From: Methanomicrobiaceae archaeon
GTDB lineage: Archaea > Halobacteriota > Methanomicrobia > Methanomicrobiales > Methanomicrobiaceae
Length of the DNA: 36,652 nt
NCBI GenBank assembly: GCA_016928355.1
Contig: JAFGKW010000052.1
Coordinates: 1-36,652, forward strand
Reading direction: 5' to 3'
Under the pieces are notes generated by a model. That model was not told where the DNA came from, did not search any database, and saw only the letters and a list, made by a program, of their open reading frames with translations. Shown here piece after piece: positions 24,576 through 32,895 of this stretch. Made by a program: the position numbers and the translations under genes. The stretch's first letter is position 1, and every line of letters begins with the position of its first letter.

Positions 24576-24605
24576 CCGGAATATGCATTTATGCAGAAAT
24601 TCCGG
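24576..24605 (+). promoter_or_regulatory. Long imperfect palindrome in the mbh leader
   Basis: CCGGAAT (24576-24582) pairs with ATTCCGG (24599-24605), and TGCAT (24584-24588) with ATGCA (24591-24595) around TT. Together this is a 12-bp interrupted stem about 65 nt upstream of the mbhA start and about 30 nt after a TATA-like box (AATATATG, near 24540-24547). It could be an operator at the transcription start or an RNA hairpin in the leader. A fortuitous TTG-initiated extension of mbhA would run through it. Confidence 0.5.
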
Positions 24606-24668
24606 GTTATCTGGAGCTGTAAATCTGGAGTAAAAATTCATTATGGAGGAAGGAGTGATGGAATTTTG

Positions 24669-25193
24669 ATGCCTTTTATCTTGACTGCAGTCTTTGCATT
24701 CATTCTCTACCTGATTATAACGTCAGGAAGCGGGGATGTGCTCGGGCTCTGGAGTTATGAGGAGATAATCGCAGGGGTCATCGTATCTGTTGTTGCCGGG
24801 GCAATCTCGGGCAGATTCTTTTGCAGCAACAAGAATTACAGGATGGCAAATCCCCTGAGATGGGTACTGCTGATAATCTATGTTATCCCGTTCTTTATTG
24901 AAATGGCAAGGGCAAACCTTGACGTTGCAATGAGGGTGATTACTGGAAAGATCAATCCGGGTATAGTAAGAGTCTCACCCGGTCTGAAGACAGATCTTGG
25001 AGTTCTTCTTCTTGCAAACTCCATCACACTTACTCCGGGAACTTTAACGGTTGAAGTTGATGAGGAGTCGGGAGACCTGTTCGTCCATGTAATCAATGTA
25101 AATGAAAAGCTTGCCGGAAAGGAAATTGCCGATGAGAAGGATCTCTTCCCGATATTTAATCTGGTCAGCTGGATCAGGAGGATTGCAGAATGA
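24669..25193 (+). CDS. mbhA: Mbh hydrogenase subunit A (MnhE/MrpE-like)
   Basis: First gene of the mbh operon; a 174-residue membrane protein equivalent to MrpE. Two or three N-terminal helices precede the family signature ANSITLTPGTLTVEVDEESG. It helps form the ion-translocating arm. ATG 24669 is chosen over an upstream TTG at 24567 because the upstream extension is unlike the family and contains a palindrome, and a GGAGGAAGGAG ribosome site ends about 13 nt before the ATG. TTG 24666 is a close alternative. The operon promoter should lie before 24560. Confidence 0.9.
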   Translation: MPFILTAVFAFILYLIITSGSGDVLGLWSYEEIIAGVIVSVVAGAISGRFFCSNKNYRMANPLRWVLLIIYVIPFFIEMARANLDVAMRVITGKINPGIVRVSPGLKTDLGVLLLANSITLTPGTLTVEVDEESGDLFVHVINVNEKLAGKEIADEKDLFPIFNLVSWIRRIAE

Positions 25194-25447
25194 TAACCAT
25201 CTGGTTCATGGTTGCAGGTGTTCTGTCCGCACTTATTTTACTTGCCATGGTGAGGCTTGTAAAAGGCCCTACTGCACCTGACCGCGTTGTGGCATTTGAC
25301 GTGATAAATACCCTGACGGTCGGACTGCTTCTTGTAATCGGAATAGGGTTTGAAGAGCTTTTCTTTGTAGAGGTTGCAATAGTATATGCTCTTCTGTCCT
25401 TTGTCGGAACACTCTTTATTGCCAAATATATCGGGGGTGAACTTTAG
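25190..25447 (+). CDS. mbhB: Mbh hydrogenase subunit B (MrpF-like)
   Basis: An 85-residue, three-helix membrane protein with the MrpF signature VRLVKGPTAPDRVVAFDV (residues 21-38). It is part of the Mrp-type sodium/proton-translocating module. Its ATG overlaps the mbhA stop by 4 nt (ATGA), and its TAG is followed directly by the mbhC start, so translation is coupled. Confidence 0.92.
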   Translation: MITIWFMVAGVLSALILLAMVRLVKGPTAPDRVVAFDVINTLTVGLLLVIGIGFEELFFVEVAIVYALLSFVGTLFIAKYIGGEL

Positions 25448-25813
25448 ATGATAATGTTTGTAACAGAGGCGCTCTTCCTTGTATTTATTGCAATAGGCCT
25501 GATCTTTAATGCACTGGGTGTAATTGGTATCCTGAGATTCCCCGATGTGTATACAAGGCTTCACGCCGAGACGAAGATGACCACCTTCGGAACGATCTTC
25601 ATAGGTCTCGCGGCAATAATATACTGCACAACAGCTTTTATTTCAACAAAAGACGGGCAGTATATGGACCTGGGTGTAAATGTAATTGTAATTATAATCG
25701 CTCTTGCATTTACAAATGCAACAGGTTCGCATGCAATAGCCCGTGCTGCATATAAATCCGGTCAGATGCCGGAGAAGGCTGTTGTTGACAAACTTTCGGA
25801 GGTTTCAGAATGA
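25448..25813 (+). CDS. mbhC: Mbh hydrogenase subunit C (MnhG/MrpG-like)
   Basis: A 121-residue membrane protein with three helices and the MrpG motif GVIGILRFPDVYTRLHAETKM. It packs with MbhA and MbhB in the antiporter-like arm. It begins at the base after the mbhB stop and overlaps mbhD by 4 nt. Confidence 0.92.
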   Translation: MIMFVTEALFLVFIAIGLIFNALGVIGILRFPDVYTRLHAETKMTTFGTIFIGLAAIIYCTTAFISTKDGQYMDLGVNVIVIIIALAFTNATGSHAIARAAYKSGQMPEKAVVDKLSEVSE

Positions 25814-26082
25814 TTGACTTATATCTTCTGGGCCAGTTTCTGGTCATAACCGGGCTCCTGATATCGGCAGTGGTTATCTATATCCTGAAGGATCTTTTAT
25901 CTGCTGCCATCGCTTTTGGTGTATTCAGCTTCCTTCTGTCTCTTGAATTTTTCCTGCTTCAGGCACCCGATGTCGCCATCGCCGAGGCCGGAATCGGTGC
26001 AGGCCTGACGACTGCAATATTTGTGATTGCCATAAGAGGCACCACATCTCCGGTAGATTCCGGTGAGGAGGAGGAATCATGA
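25810..26082 (+). CDS. mbhD: Mbh hydrogenase subunit D (DUF4040, MrpA C-terminal-like)
   Basis: A 90-residue, three-helix protein with the DUF4040 motif [21 protein letters not shown]. In Mrp antiporters this segment is part of the large MrpA subunit; in Mbh complexes it is a separate subunit, as here. The acidic and polar residues in the motif line the proposed ion path. It overlaps both neighbours by 4 nt. Confidence 0.9.
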   Translation: MIDLYLLGQFLVITGLLISAVVIYILKDLLSAAIAFGVFSFLLSLEFFLLQAPDVAIAEAGIGAGLTTAIFVIAIRGTTSPVDSGEEEES

Positions 26083-26369
26083 AATCAAAGGAGATATTGA
26101 CTGCAATTATCATTGCAGTCCTTGCGGCGTCACTTCTTCTTCCGTCGGCACTGATGGTTTTTGGTTCTCCGCAAAACGACGGAATGGATAGCTACATGAT
26201 CGACAACGGGCAGGATATCGCTGCTGTAAATAATATAGTTACAGGCGTTGTCTTTGATTTCAGGGGATTCGATACCCTTGGTGAAGCACTTGTTCTATTC
26301 ACCGCTGTTCTGGGAGTGACCCTGATGTTTCGCAGAATGAAGGAGGATGAAGAATATGAATATGAGTAG
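26079..26369 (+). CDS. mbhE: Mbh hydrogenase subunit E
   Basis: A 96-residue protein with an N-terminal helix, a loop ([20 protein letters not shown]) and a second helix, matching MbhE and the extreme C-terminus of MrpA. The D-R-G-F-D-T-L-G-E motif is characteristic. The acidic tail (EDEEYEYE) overlaps the start of mbhF by up to 14 nt. Confidence 0.9.
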   Translation: MKSKEILTAIIIAVLAASLLLPSALMVFGSPQNDGMDSYMIDNGQDIAAVNNIVTGVVFDFRGFDTLGEALVLFTAVLGVTLMFRRMKEDEEYEYE

Positions 26370-26826
26370 GATTGTAAGATCAACTGCGAACATATTATTC
26401 CCGTTCATTCTGGTCTTCGGGTTCTATATAATAGTCCACGGTCACTTAACCCCCGGCGGAGGATTCCAGGGAGGTGCGGTTGCGGCAACGGGATTCGTCC
26501 TGCTGCTGGTTGCATTCTCCCCCGATATTATCAGGGATAAATTCTCCTTCAACTCGATGAAATATACTGAAGCGCTCGGTCTTCTGCTCTTCATCATTAC
26601 GGCATTCGTTGCAATAGCCCTTGGAACAACGTTCTTTTTCAACTGGCTTGCAAACGGCGGAATAATATTCGGCGAGTCCGTTGCATTCGGGGCAAATCCC
26701 GGAATACTGAACTCGGCAGGAACAATTCCGCTGATGAACGTGGCAGTCGGAATTGAGGTAATCGGGGCAATGGGGCTAATAATAATGTACATGCTTTCAG
26801 GAATAGAAGGGGGGAATAAGGAATGA
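26356..26826 (+). CDS. mbhF: Mbh hydrogenase subunit F (MnhB/MrpB-like)
   Basis: A membrane protein of 156 residues with four helices and the MrpB signature [23 protein letters not shown] 26356 is preferred over 26347 because the AGGAGG at 26341-26346 then has a 9-nt spacer; at 26347 it would have none. It belongs to the ion-translocating arm. Confidence 0.92.
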   Translation: MNMSRIVRSTANILFPFILVFGFYIIVHGHLTPGGGFQGGAVAATGFVLLLVAFSPDIIRDKFSFNSMKYTEALGLLLFIITAFVAIALGTTFFFNWLANGGIIFGESVAFGANPGILNSAGTIPLMNVAVGIEVIGAMGLIIMYMLSGIEGGNKE

Positions 26827-27167
26827 TATACAATCTTCCCTTTATTGCAGCCGGTTTAATCATCATTATCGGCATTGTGATGATGGTTACTAAGAAGAAC
26901 CTCATCAGGATTGTGATGGGGCTTGCTCTCGTAGAGGCCGGTGTCAACCTGTTTCTGGTTGCAACAGGATATATCGAAAATGGAATCGCTCCGATCTTCA
27001 CGAACTCCCCCGGCGGGGAGATGGTGTTTCCAACGGTACAGGCGATGACACTCACAAATATCGTTATAGGAATTGCAACAACGGCACTGCTCCTTTCTTT
27101 TGTTATGATAATATACAAAAAGTACGGGACAGTGGATGTTGATAAGACAGGGAGGCTTAAGGGATGA
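26823..27167 (+). CDS. mbhG: Mbh hydrogenase subunit G (MnhC/MrpC, NuoK-like)
   Basis: A 114-residue, three-helix homologue of NuoK/MrpC (RIVMGLALVEAGVNLFLVATGY, with Glu in the second helix, then QAMTLTNIVIGIATTALLLSF). It transmits conformational or charge changes to MbhH in the proton/sodium path. It overlaps mbhF and mbhH by 4 nt each. Confidence 0.92.
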   Translation: MIYNLPFIAAGLIIIIGIVMMVTKKNLIRIVMGLALVEAGVNLFLVATGYIENGIAPIFTNSPGGEMVFPTVQAMTLTNIVIGIATTALLLSFVMIIYKKYGTVDVDKTGRLKG

Positions 27168-28741
27168 TAACCGGCTGGATAATGGAAAACCTGCCGGCAC
27201 TTCTGCTGGCCGTCCCGATGCTCGGGGCAATACTGACGCCTCTTGTCGGAAAAGTGTCTGAGAAGGGACGCAATGCATGGGTTCTTCTTGTAAGTTTAGC
27301 AGCGCTCTGTGTCGCGGCACTCCTGACAAACGAGGTGCTTTCCTCAGGCACTGTAATCTATACCTTCGGTGCAGGGACTCCTGCATCTGCAATTCCCGCC
27401 GATTCCGGGGGACTTCCGTTCAGGATCATATTCACCGTCGATGCGATGAGCGTCTTCATGGCAATCTCGGCTTCTATAGTCGGTTTTGCAGTGACGTTGT
27501 TCTCAATTGCAGGCGACTCGAAGATGTCCGGAAAGGACTCGTTCTACGCACTCCTTCTATTAATGCAGGTAGGAATCCTCGGAATGGTCTGCACGGGCGA
27601 CATGTTCAACTTCTTCGTCTTCCTTGAGATCAATTCGCTTGCAGGTGCAGCACTCGTCGCATCAAGAGTCGACAAGGGTTACGCGGTCGAGGCCGGTCTT
27701 AAGTATGCGGTCCTTTCGACACTTGGCGGTCTGCTGGTGCTCTTTGCCGTGGGACTCTTCTACGGCCAGTATGATGCACTCAATATGGCGGTTATCGCCG
27801 ACAGCATGCAGTTCGGCGTTCTCGACAAGATTGCACTGGTTCTTCTTCTCGTTGCACTTGCAATGAAATCAGGAGCGGTACCGATGCATTTCTGGACCCC
27901 TGACGCATATTCGATGGCCCCGTCATCGGTAACAGCCTTCCTTGTAGTTGCGAGCCAGGCAAGTCTTTACGGTGTCTTCAGGGTCGTCTTTACATTATAC
28001 AACGTGACTCTCGATTACGCGACAATCGGCTGGATTATTATAATTCTCGGTGTCCTGTCGATGTTCATCGGTGTTACAATGGCAATTCCGCAGAAGGATG
28101 TCAAGCGCCTGATGGCCTACCATGCAGTATCCCAGACCGGCTATATGCTTCTCGGAGTGGGTGTAGGTCTTGCAGTGCTCGGAAACGCGGCGATGATGGA
28201 TGCATTCGGAATGACTGCAATGGAGGGCGGACTCTTCCACATCATCAACCATGCGATGTACAAGGGTCTTTTATTCCTTACCGCCGGTGCAATATTCTAC
28301 CAGGCGGGAACGAGAAACCTCAACAAACTCGGTGGTCTTGGCCACGAGATGAAATGGACGATGGTCTTCTTCATAATAGGAGCCCTTGCGATTGCCGGAA
28401 TACCGCCTTTCAACGGTTTTGCATCAAAACTGATGATCTACGAGTCGGTCTTCATGTTCAGCCCGATTCTTTCGATTATTGCAATGGTCGTATCGATACT
28501 GACGCTTGCATCATTTGTGAAGGTCTTCCACTCGATGTTTATGGGGCCGAAACTGCCTGAATATGAAGGTGTTCGTGAAGTCCCACGTTACATGCTCGCT
28601 GGAATGGGAATCCTTGCACTGCTTGTCATCCTCTTCGGGGTTTTCCCGCAGCAGGTCGTTGATTTCCTGATTACTCCTGCGGCAACCGCACTTGTTGACC
28701 AGGGCAGTTATATTGCCGCGGTCCTTGGAGGAGGTGCGTGA
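27164..28741 (+). CDS. mbhH: Mbh hydrogenase subunit H (MnhD/NuoN-like antiporter subunit)
   Basis: The 525-residue, roughly 14-helix antiporter-like subunit. The residues that define the ion channel are present: Glu155 in FVFLEINS, Lys180 in EAGLKYAV, Lys235 in AMKSGAVP and His242 in the family motif MHFWTPDAYSMAPSSV. It should move Na+ or H+ across the membrane as ferredoxin electrons reduce protons, or the reverse. It overlaps mbhG by 4 nt. Confidence 0.95.
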   Translation: MITGWIMENLPALLLAVPMLGAILTPLVGKVSEKGRNAWVLLVSLAALCVAALLTNEVLSSGTVIYTFGAGTPASAIPADSGGLPFRIIFTVDAMSVFMAISASIVGFAVTLFSIAGDSKMSGKDSFYALLLLMQVGILGMVCTGDMFNFFVFLEINSLAGAALVASRVDKGYAVEAGLKYAVLSTLGGLLVLFAVGLFYGQYDALNMAVIADSMQFGVLDKIALVLLLVALAMKSGAVPMHFWTPDAYSMAPSSVTAFLVVASQASLYGVFRVVFTLYNVTLDYATIGWIIIILGVLSMFIGVTMAIPQKDVKRLMAYHAVSQTGYMLLGVGVGLAVLGNAAMMDAFGMTAMEGGLFHIINHAMYKGLLFLTAGAIFYQAGTRNLNKLGGLGHEMKWTMVFFIIGALAIAGIPPFNGFASKLMIYESVFMFSPILSIIAMVVSILTLASFVKVFHSMFMGPKLPEYEGVREVPRYMLAGMGILALLVILFGVFPQQVVDFLITPAATALVDQGSYIAAVLGGGA

Positions 28742-28742
28742 A

Positions 28743-29096
28743 ATGGCGGTAATTGAGACCCTCAATACAGGATTTGGATCATGGAATCCGCTGATATGGC
28801 TTGCGGCATTTATAATTGCGATAATTCTCGCCTGGTTTATATGGCTCAGGGGAGAGTCGGATTACAGGAAAGGCACCGAGCAGACAAAGCCGTTCATCTC
28901 CGGAAATGCCGAGCCTGAAAAGGGTGAGGTGCATGTCCGTGGAGGAAATATGTACTGGGGATTCACAAATGCCCTTGAGGACTATTATGAGCGGCTGGTT
29001 CCCCTGCATTCGGGAATTCTCACGGATTATATCCTGTGGTTCCTGGGTGTTATGGCAATTGTCATGATCCTGGTACTTGGAGGTGGCCTGATATGA
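28743..29096 (+). CDS. mbhI: Mbh hydrogenase subunit I
   Basis: A 117-residue protein with an N-terminal helix (17-34), a cytoplasmic polar loop and a C-terminal helix (about 96-114). By position and size it matches MbhI, which bridges the antiporter arm and the hydrogenase module. ATG 28743 is chosen because GGAGGAGGTG lies just upstream; an earlier in-frame start would sit inside mbhH. The TGA overlaps the mbhJ ATG. Confidence 0.85.
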   Translation: MAVIETLNTGFGSWNPLIWLAAFIIAIILAWFIWLRGESDYRKGTEQTKPFISGNAEPEKGEVHVRGGNMYWGFTNALEDYYERLVPLHSGILTDYILWFLGVMAIVMILVLGGGLI

Positions 29097-29530
29097 GACT
29101 TTCAAAATCCTTAAACCGCTCTCTCTGGGTGTTCCATTTCAACTCCGGCTCATGCAACGGCTGCGATATCGAGATCGTGGCCACTCTCATGCCGAGATAC
29201 GATCCCGAGAGATTCGGAATAAAACTCGTCGGCTCGCCGAGACATGCGGACGTTCTGCTTGTAACAGGGCCGGTCGTCCACGCAATGAAGGACAGGCTGC
29301 AGCGTGTATACGAACAGATGGCTGACCCGAAGGTTGTAATGTGTATAGGATCATGCGGGCAGTCGGGAGGGGTCTTTTTTGACTCGTATAATCTCGACGG
29401 TCCTGTAGGGGATGTAATCCCGGTGGATGTCTATGTTCCCGGGTGCGCCCCGAGACCTGAAGCGATTATCGACGGTGTAGTGAAGGCGATTGCCAAACTT
29501 GAGAGAATACAGGAGGCCAAAGATGAGTGA
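29093..29530 (+). CDS. mbhJ: Mbh hydrogenase small subunit J (NuoB-like)
   Basis: The electron-transfer small subunit. A proximal [4Fe-4S] cluster is bound by Cys21, Cys24 (SGSCNGCDIE), Cys88 (MCIGSCGQSGG) and Cys118 (YVPGCAPRPEA), the NuoB/EchC pattern. ATG 29093 gives the normal 145 residues and overlaps the mbhI stop (ATGA). It lies at the interface of the large subunit and the membrane. Confidence 0.95.
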   Translation: MRLSKSLNRSLWVFHFNSGSCNGCDIEIVATLMPRYDPERFGIKLVGSPRHADVLLVTGPVVHAMKDRLQRVYEQMADPKVVMCIGSCGQSGGVFFDSYNLDGPVGDVIPVDVYVPGCAPRPEAIIDGVVKAIAKLERIQEAKDE

Positions 29531-30242
29531 AACAGCCAAAAAACTGATGATTGCCGAAGAGGTCGCCGGGAGGTTCGCTTCAAAATTCGGTGACCGCATT
29601 ATCAGTTCAGAGGTAAAACATTGGCATGAAGGGGTAAAGAAGACACCGATCAATTCGGTCTGGCTAAAGATTGAGACCGGAATACTTCATGACGCGATTG
29701 AAGAACTGATCTCGATCGATTATCCTCACCTTGGTGTAATCTCGGCCGTTGATATGATCGAAGAGATCGACGTCCTGTATCATATGACAATTTTCTTCGG
29801 TTCGAAGGGTTCGGAGATAACCGTCAATCTGATGGTGTCAGTACCGAAGGAAAACCCGGTCGTCCCCACCATATCAGACCTGATTCCCGGCGCCGTATAT
29901 TCGGAGAGGGAGAAACAGGAGATGATTGGTGTCATAGTTGAAGGCATTCCAGATGAGAGGGGACTATTCCTTCCTGACGATTTCCCCGAAGGCGTCTACC
30001 CGTGGAGAAAGGACGATGCAGGCATTCCCGAAGATATGGTAAAGGATCTCTGGGCTGTCGGAAGGCCGGAGGACAGGCCGAATCCGCATGTAAAACCCAA
30101 ACCCGAGAAGAAGAAAAAGAGTGAAGAGGAGCCTGTTAAAGATGACGGCAAAAAAGCTCCTGCAGAAGAAGTCAAACCCGCAGGGGAAGAGGAGCCTGCC
30201 AATAATGAGGCTGCAGAGGAGGTGAAGAGCGATGACAAGTGA
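29523..30242 (+). CDS. mbhK: Mbh hydrogenase subunit K (NuoC-like) with charged tail
   Basis: Residues 1-180 are the NuoC/HycE-N-like domain, with the late signature EREKQEMIGVIVEGIPDERG and FPEGVYPWRKDD. It braces MbhJ and MbhL. Residues 190-239 form a Lys/Glu/Pro/Ala-rich, surely disordered tail (KPEKKKKSEEE and similar), longer than expected for this subunit. ATG 29523 overlaps mbhJ by 8 nt, and the tail's last codons overlap the mbhL start by 11 nt. Confidence 0.88.
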   Translation: MSETAKKLMIAEEVAGRFASKFGDRIISSEVKHWHEGVKKTPINSVWLKIETGILHDAIEELISIDYPHLGVISAVDMIEEIDVLYHMTIFFGSKGSEITVNLMVSVPKENPVVPTISDLIPGAVYSEREKQEMIGVIVEGIPDERGLFLPDDFPEGVYPWRKDDAGIPEDMVKDLWAVGRPEDRPNPHVKPKPEKKKKSEEEPVKDDGKKAPAEEVKPAGEEEPANNEAAEEVKSDDK

Positions 30243-31470
30243 GAACAAGTCGAAGAAAGCCCCGTATACGATACCCATCGGGCCTACACATCCGGCACTA
30301 AAGGAGCCGATCCTCTTTACATTCAGGATCAACGGTGAAGTTGTCGAGGAGGTCGACTTTGCACCGGGCAAGGCCCACAGGGGTATTGAATGGATGGGTA
30401 TGAGAAGAAATCCCGTCCAGATCGTGCATCTTACCGACAGGATATGCGGTATCTGCGGTGTTTCGCATACATTTGCATTTGCAAGGGCAATCGAGCAGAT
30501 CGTCGGAATCGATGTACCTGACAGGGCTCACTACATCAGGACGATTCTCGCTGAATTCGAAAGGATACAGTCCCATCTTCTCTGGGCCGGAGTTGCAGCC
30601 CATGAGCTCGGGTTTGATACCCTCTTCAATCTCGCATGGCGTGTCCGCGAGGAGTCGATGGACTTAATCGAACTTCTCACCGGCAACAGGGTGAATTATG
30701 CAATCGTCCAGGTGGGCGGAGTCAGAAGGGATATCGAAGAGGAGAAGTTTGCAAGAATCAAGGAAGGCCTCCGGTATTATGAAAGTCTCATCGATAAACT
30801 CCTGAAGCTTTTCCTCCATGACAAAACCATCAATATGCGTTGCAGGGACTGTGGTCTCCTGACATATGACGCTGCCCTGAAACTCTGCACTGTCGGTCCG
30901 ACCACCCGTGCATCCGGTGTCCGTGCAGATGTAAGGCTTGATTCGCCGTATGCTGCATATGGAGAACTGAATTTTGACTATGTAATGCCCGATCTGTATA
31001 CAGGTGAGACCAGAGGGGATGTGTACGACAGGATTGTCGTAAGACTGCTTGAAGTGGCCCAGTCTGTTGATCTTATCCGCCAGTGCATGAAGCAGATGCC
31101 CGAAGGAGAGACTCTTTGGGAGACCAAGATGCCAAAGCTTCTTGCAGCCTGCAAGAAGGCCGAAGGCGAGGCGGTCGGAAGGGTCGAAGCCCCACGCGGG
31201 GAGTGTCTTCACTACGTGAGGATGAATAAATCCGATTCGCCCTACATGTGGAAGGTCAAGGCCTCGACATATTCGAACCAGCTTTCATGGCTTGAGATGC
31301 TTAAGGGTGAACAGATAGCCGATATCCCGATTATTGTGGCATCTATTGATCCGTGCATGTCATGCACCGACAGGGTAGCGGTTGTCAGGGACGGAAAGCC
31401 CGATATCTATTCAAAGGAATACCTGCACAGATTGTCGGTTGAGAAGACAAGGAGGCTTATGAATGATTGA
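30232..31470 (+). CDS. mbhL: Mbh hydrogenase large subunit L ([NiFe] catalytic)
   Basis: The catalytic subunit of a group 4 [NiFe] hydrogenase. All four active-site cysteines are present: Cys72 and Cys75 in RICGICGVSH, Cys375 and Cys378 in DPCMSCTDR. This separates it from Mbs-type or complex I homologues that lack them. The length is 412 residues. A C-terminal tail of 34 residues follows the last Cys and is probably trimmed after nickel insertion, as in related enzymes; the protease gene is at 34036-34470. It oxidises ferredoxin with H2 evolution, or the reverse driven by the ion gradient. Confidence 0.96.
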   Translation: MTSENKSKKAPYTIPIGPTHPALKEPILFTFRINGEVVEEVDFAPGKAHRGIEWMGMRRNPVQIVHLTDRICGICGVSHTFAFARAIEQIVGIDVPDRAHYIRTILAEFERIQSHLLWAGVAAHELGFDTLFNLAWRVREESMDLIELLTGNRVNYAIVQVGGVRRDIEEEKFARIKEGLRYYESLIDKLLKLFLHDKTINMRCRDCGLLTYDAALKLCTVGPTTRASGVRADVRLDSPYAAYGELNFDYVMPDLYTGETRGDVYDRIVVRLLEVAQSVDLIRQCMKQMPEGETLWETKMPKLLAACKKAEGEAVGRVEAPRGECLHYVRMNKSDSPYMWKVKASTYSNQLSWLEMLKGEQIADIPIIVASIDPCMSCTDRVAVVRDGKPDIYSKEYLHRLSVEKTRRLMND

Positions 31471-32485
31471 TGTAATTCTGGCGGTAGTGGGAGGAACCAT
31501 TGCCGTTACAATAATCGGGATCATCGTAGGACTTGTCCTCCTTGGAATCGACCGGAAATTTGCAGCCCATATGCAGGCCAGGGTCGGCCCTCCGTTAAGG
31601 CAGCCCTTTATCGATGTTGCAAAACTGATGTGCAAGGACAGCATAGTTCCTGAAAATGCAGTAGTTTCCGTATTCAATGCCGCTCCGCTGATTGCCCTTG
31701 CATCGGCGGTCACATTGCTTCTTTACATTCCGATTGCAGGATTCTACCCGCTGTTCGGCGGACTTGGAGACGCGATTTTAGTGATGTATATCCTGACCGT
31801 TCCGGCTCTTGCAATGGTCGCCGGCGGTTTCGCATCCGGTTCACCGTATGCAACGGTTGGTGCACAGAGAGAGATGGTCACGATGATTGCATACGAATTC
31901 CCGCTTGCGGTTGCAATCGTTGCAGTTGCATGGAGGTTTTCGATGGCAGGTTTCTCGGACCCGTTCTCACTTGCAACCATGGCCGGAGTCGGCTCAGGTG
32001 TGGTTGTCTGGGATATCGTCGGACCGCTTGGGATTATCGGCTGCCTGATACTTCTCCTGGTTCTTGCATGGGTCACTCCTGCCGAACTCTCGCGTGTGCC
32101 GTGTGATACACCCGAAGCTGAGACTGAACTCTGCGGAGGACTTGTCGCCGAGTATTCAGGAAGGAATCTTGCGCTCTTCTACCTTGCAGGCGGAGTCAAG
32201 ACCTTTGCAATGACGGCCCTCGGGGTTGCGATATTCCTGCCATGGAATATCTCATGGTTTATTGGGATTACCGGATGGACCGCTCTTATCGCCGATGTCG
32301 TGTTCTTCCTCCTGAAGGTTATAGTCGTGATGTTCTTCTCTGTCAGTCTCATCAGGGTCTCGATGGCGAGGTTCAGGATTAACCACCTTGTTTCCCTCTA
32401 CTGGGGATATATCGCAATTGCGGCTCTTGTGGGTCTGATGATGATAATACTTGACGTGTTCATGAAGGGAGGTGTTGTATTATGA
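31463..32485 (+). CDS. mbhM: Mbh hydrogenase subunit M (NuoH-like)
   Basis: A 340-residue membrane subunit with about eight helices that connects the peripheral module to the antiporter arm. NuoH signatures visible are GPPLRQPFIDVAKLMCKD, MIAYEFPLAVAIVAVAW and DTPEAETELCGGLVAEYSG, whose acidic residues lie in the charge-transfer path. It overlaps mbhL by 8 nt and mbhN by 4 nt. Confidence 0.94.
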   Translation: MIDVILAVVGGTIAVTIIGIIVGLVLLGIDRKFAAHMQARVGPPLRQPFIDVAKLMCKDSIVPENAVVSVFNAAPLIALASAVTLLLYIPIAGFYPLFGGLGDAILVMYILTVPALAMVAGGFASGSPYATVGAQREMVTMIAYEFPLAVAIVAVAWRFSMAGFSDPFSLATMAGVGSGVVVWDIVGPLGIIGCLILLLVLAWVTPAELSRVPCDTPEAETELCGGLVAEYSGRNLALFYLAGGVKTFAMTALGVAIFLPWNISWFIGITGWTALIADVVFFLLKVIVVMFFSVSLIRVSMARFRINHLVSLYWGYIAIAALVGLMMIILDVFMKGGVVL

Positions 32486-32886
32486 GTCTTCTTCCGACTA
32501 TGGCCGAGGTTCTCAGGCAGATTACGAAGAAGCCTGCGACCAACCTCTTCCCTGCAAAATATCTCCCGAAATCGATAACAGGATTCCTCGGGAAAGTATC
32601 TGAAGGTAAAGCTGAGATCAACCCGCCGGTTATTACACCGGAGAATTACAGGGGAAAGATCACGTATGACAGGGACGCATGCATCGGGTGTAAGATCTGT
32701 ATGCGTGTGTGTCCTGCAAATGCGATAGAATTCATCAAAGAGACAAAGACGGTCAGGATCTATGTTACACAGTGTATATTCTGTTCGCAGTGTAATGATG
32801 CATGTCCGGTTCAGTGCCTTCATATGAGCAGCGATTTTATGCTTGCCGATGAAGACAGGTACTCGGAAAACCTGATTGTTGAATAA
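32482..32886 (+). CDS. mbhN: Mbh hydrogenase subunit N (NuoI-like ferredoxin)
   Basis: The last gene of the operon; a 134-residue polyferredoxin-type subunit that receives electrons from soluble ferredoxin. Two [4Fe-4S] motifs: Cys67, 70, 73, 77 and Cys98, 101, 104, 108. The N-terminal amphipathic helix (LPTMAEVLRQITKKPATNLF) sits on the membrane, as in NuoI. The convergent corA gene ends 10 nt later, and A/T-runs in the gap (32885-32920) probably terminate both transcripts. Confidence 0.95.
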   Translation: MSLLPTMAEVLRQITKKPATNLFPAKYLPKSITGFLGKVSEGKAEINPPVITPENYRGKITYDRDACIGCKICMRVCPANAIEFIKETKTVRIYVTQCIFCSQCNDACPVQCLHMSSDFMLADEDRYSENLIVE

Positions 32887-32895
32887 AAAAATTCT

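Noticed and set aside
24567-24668. Upstream TTG extension of mbhA by 34 residues
   Set aside because: The extension is unlike the MnhE family, overlaps the leader palindrome, and bypasses the purine-rich ribosome site nearer to 24669.
26639-27392. Long antisense ORFs across mbhF-mbhH
   Set aside because: They oppose well-identified hydrogenase subunits and show no family features or start signals.
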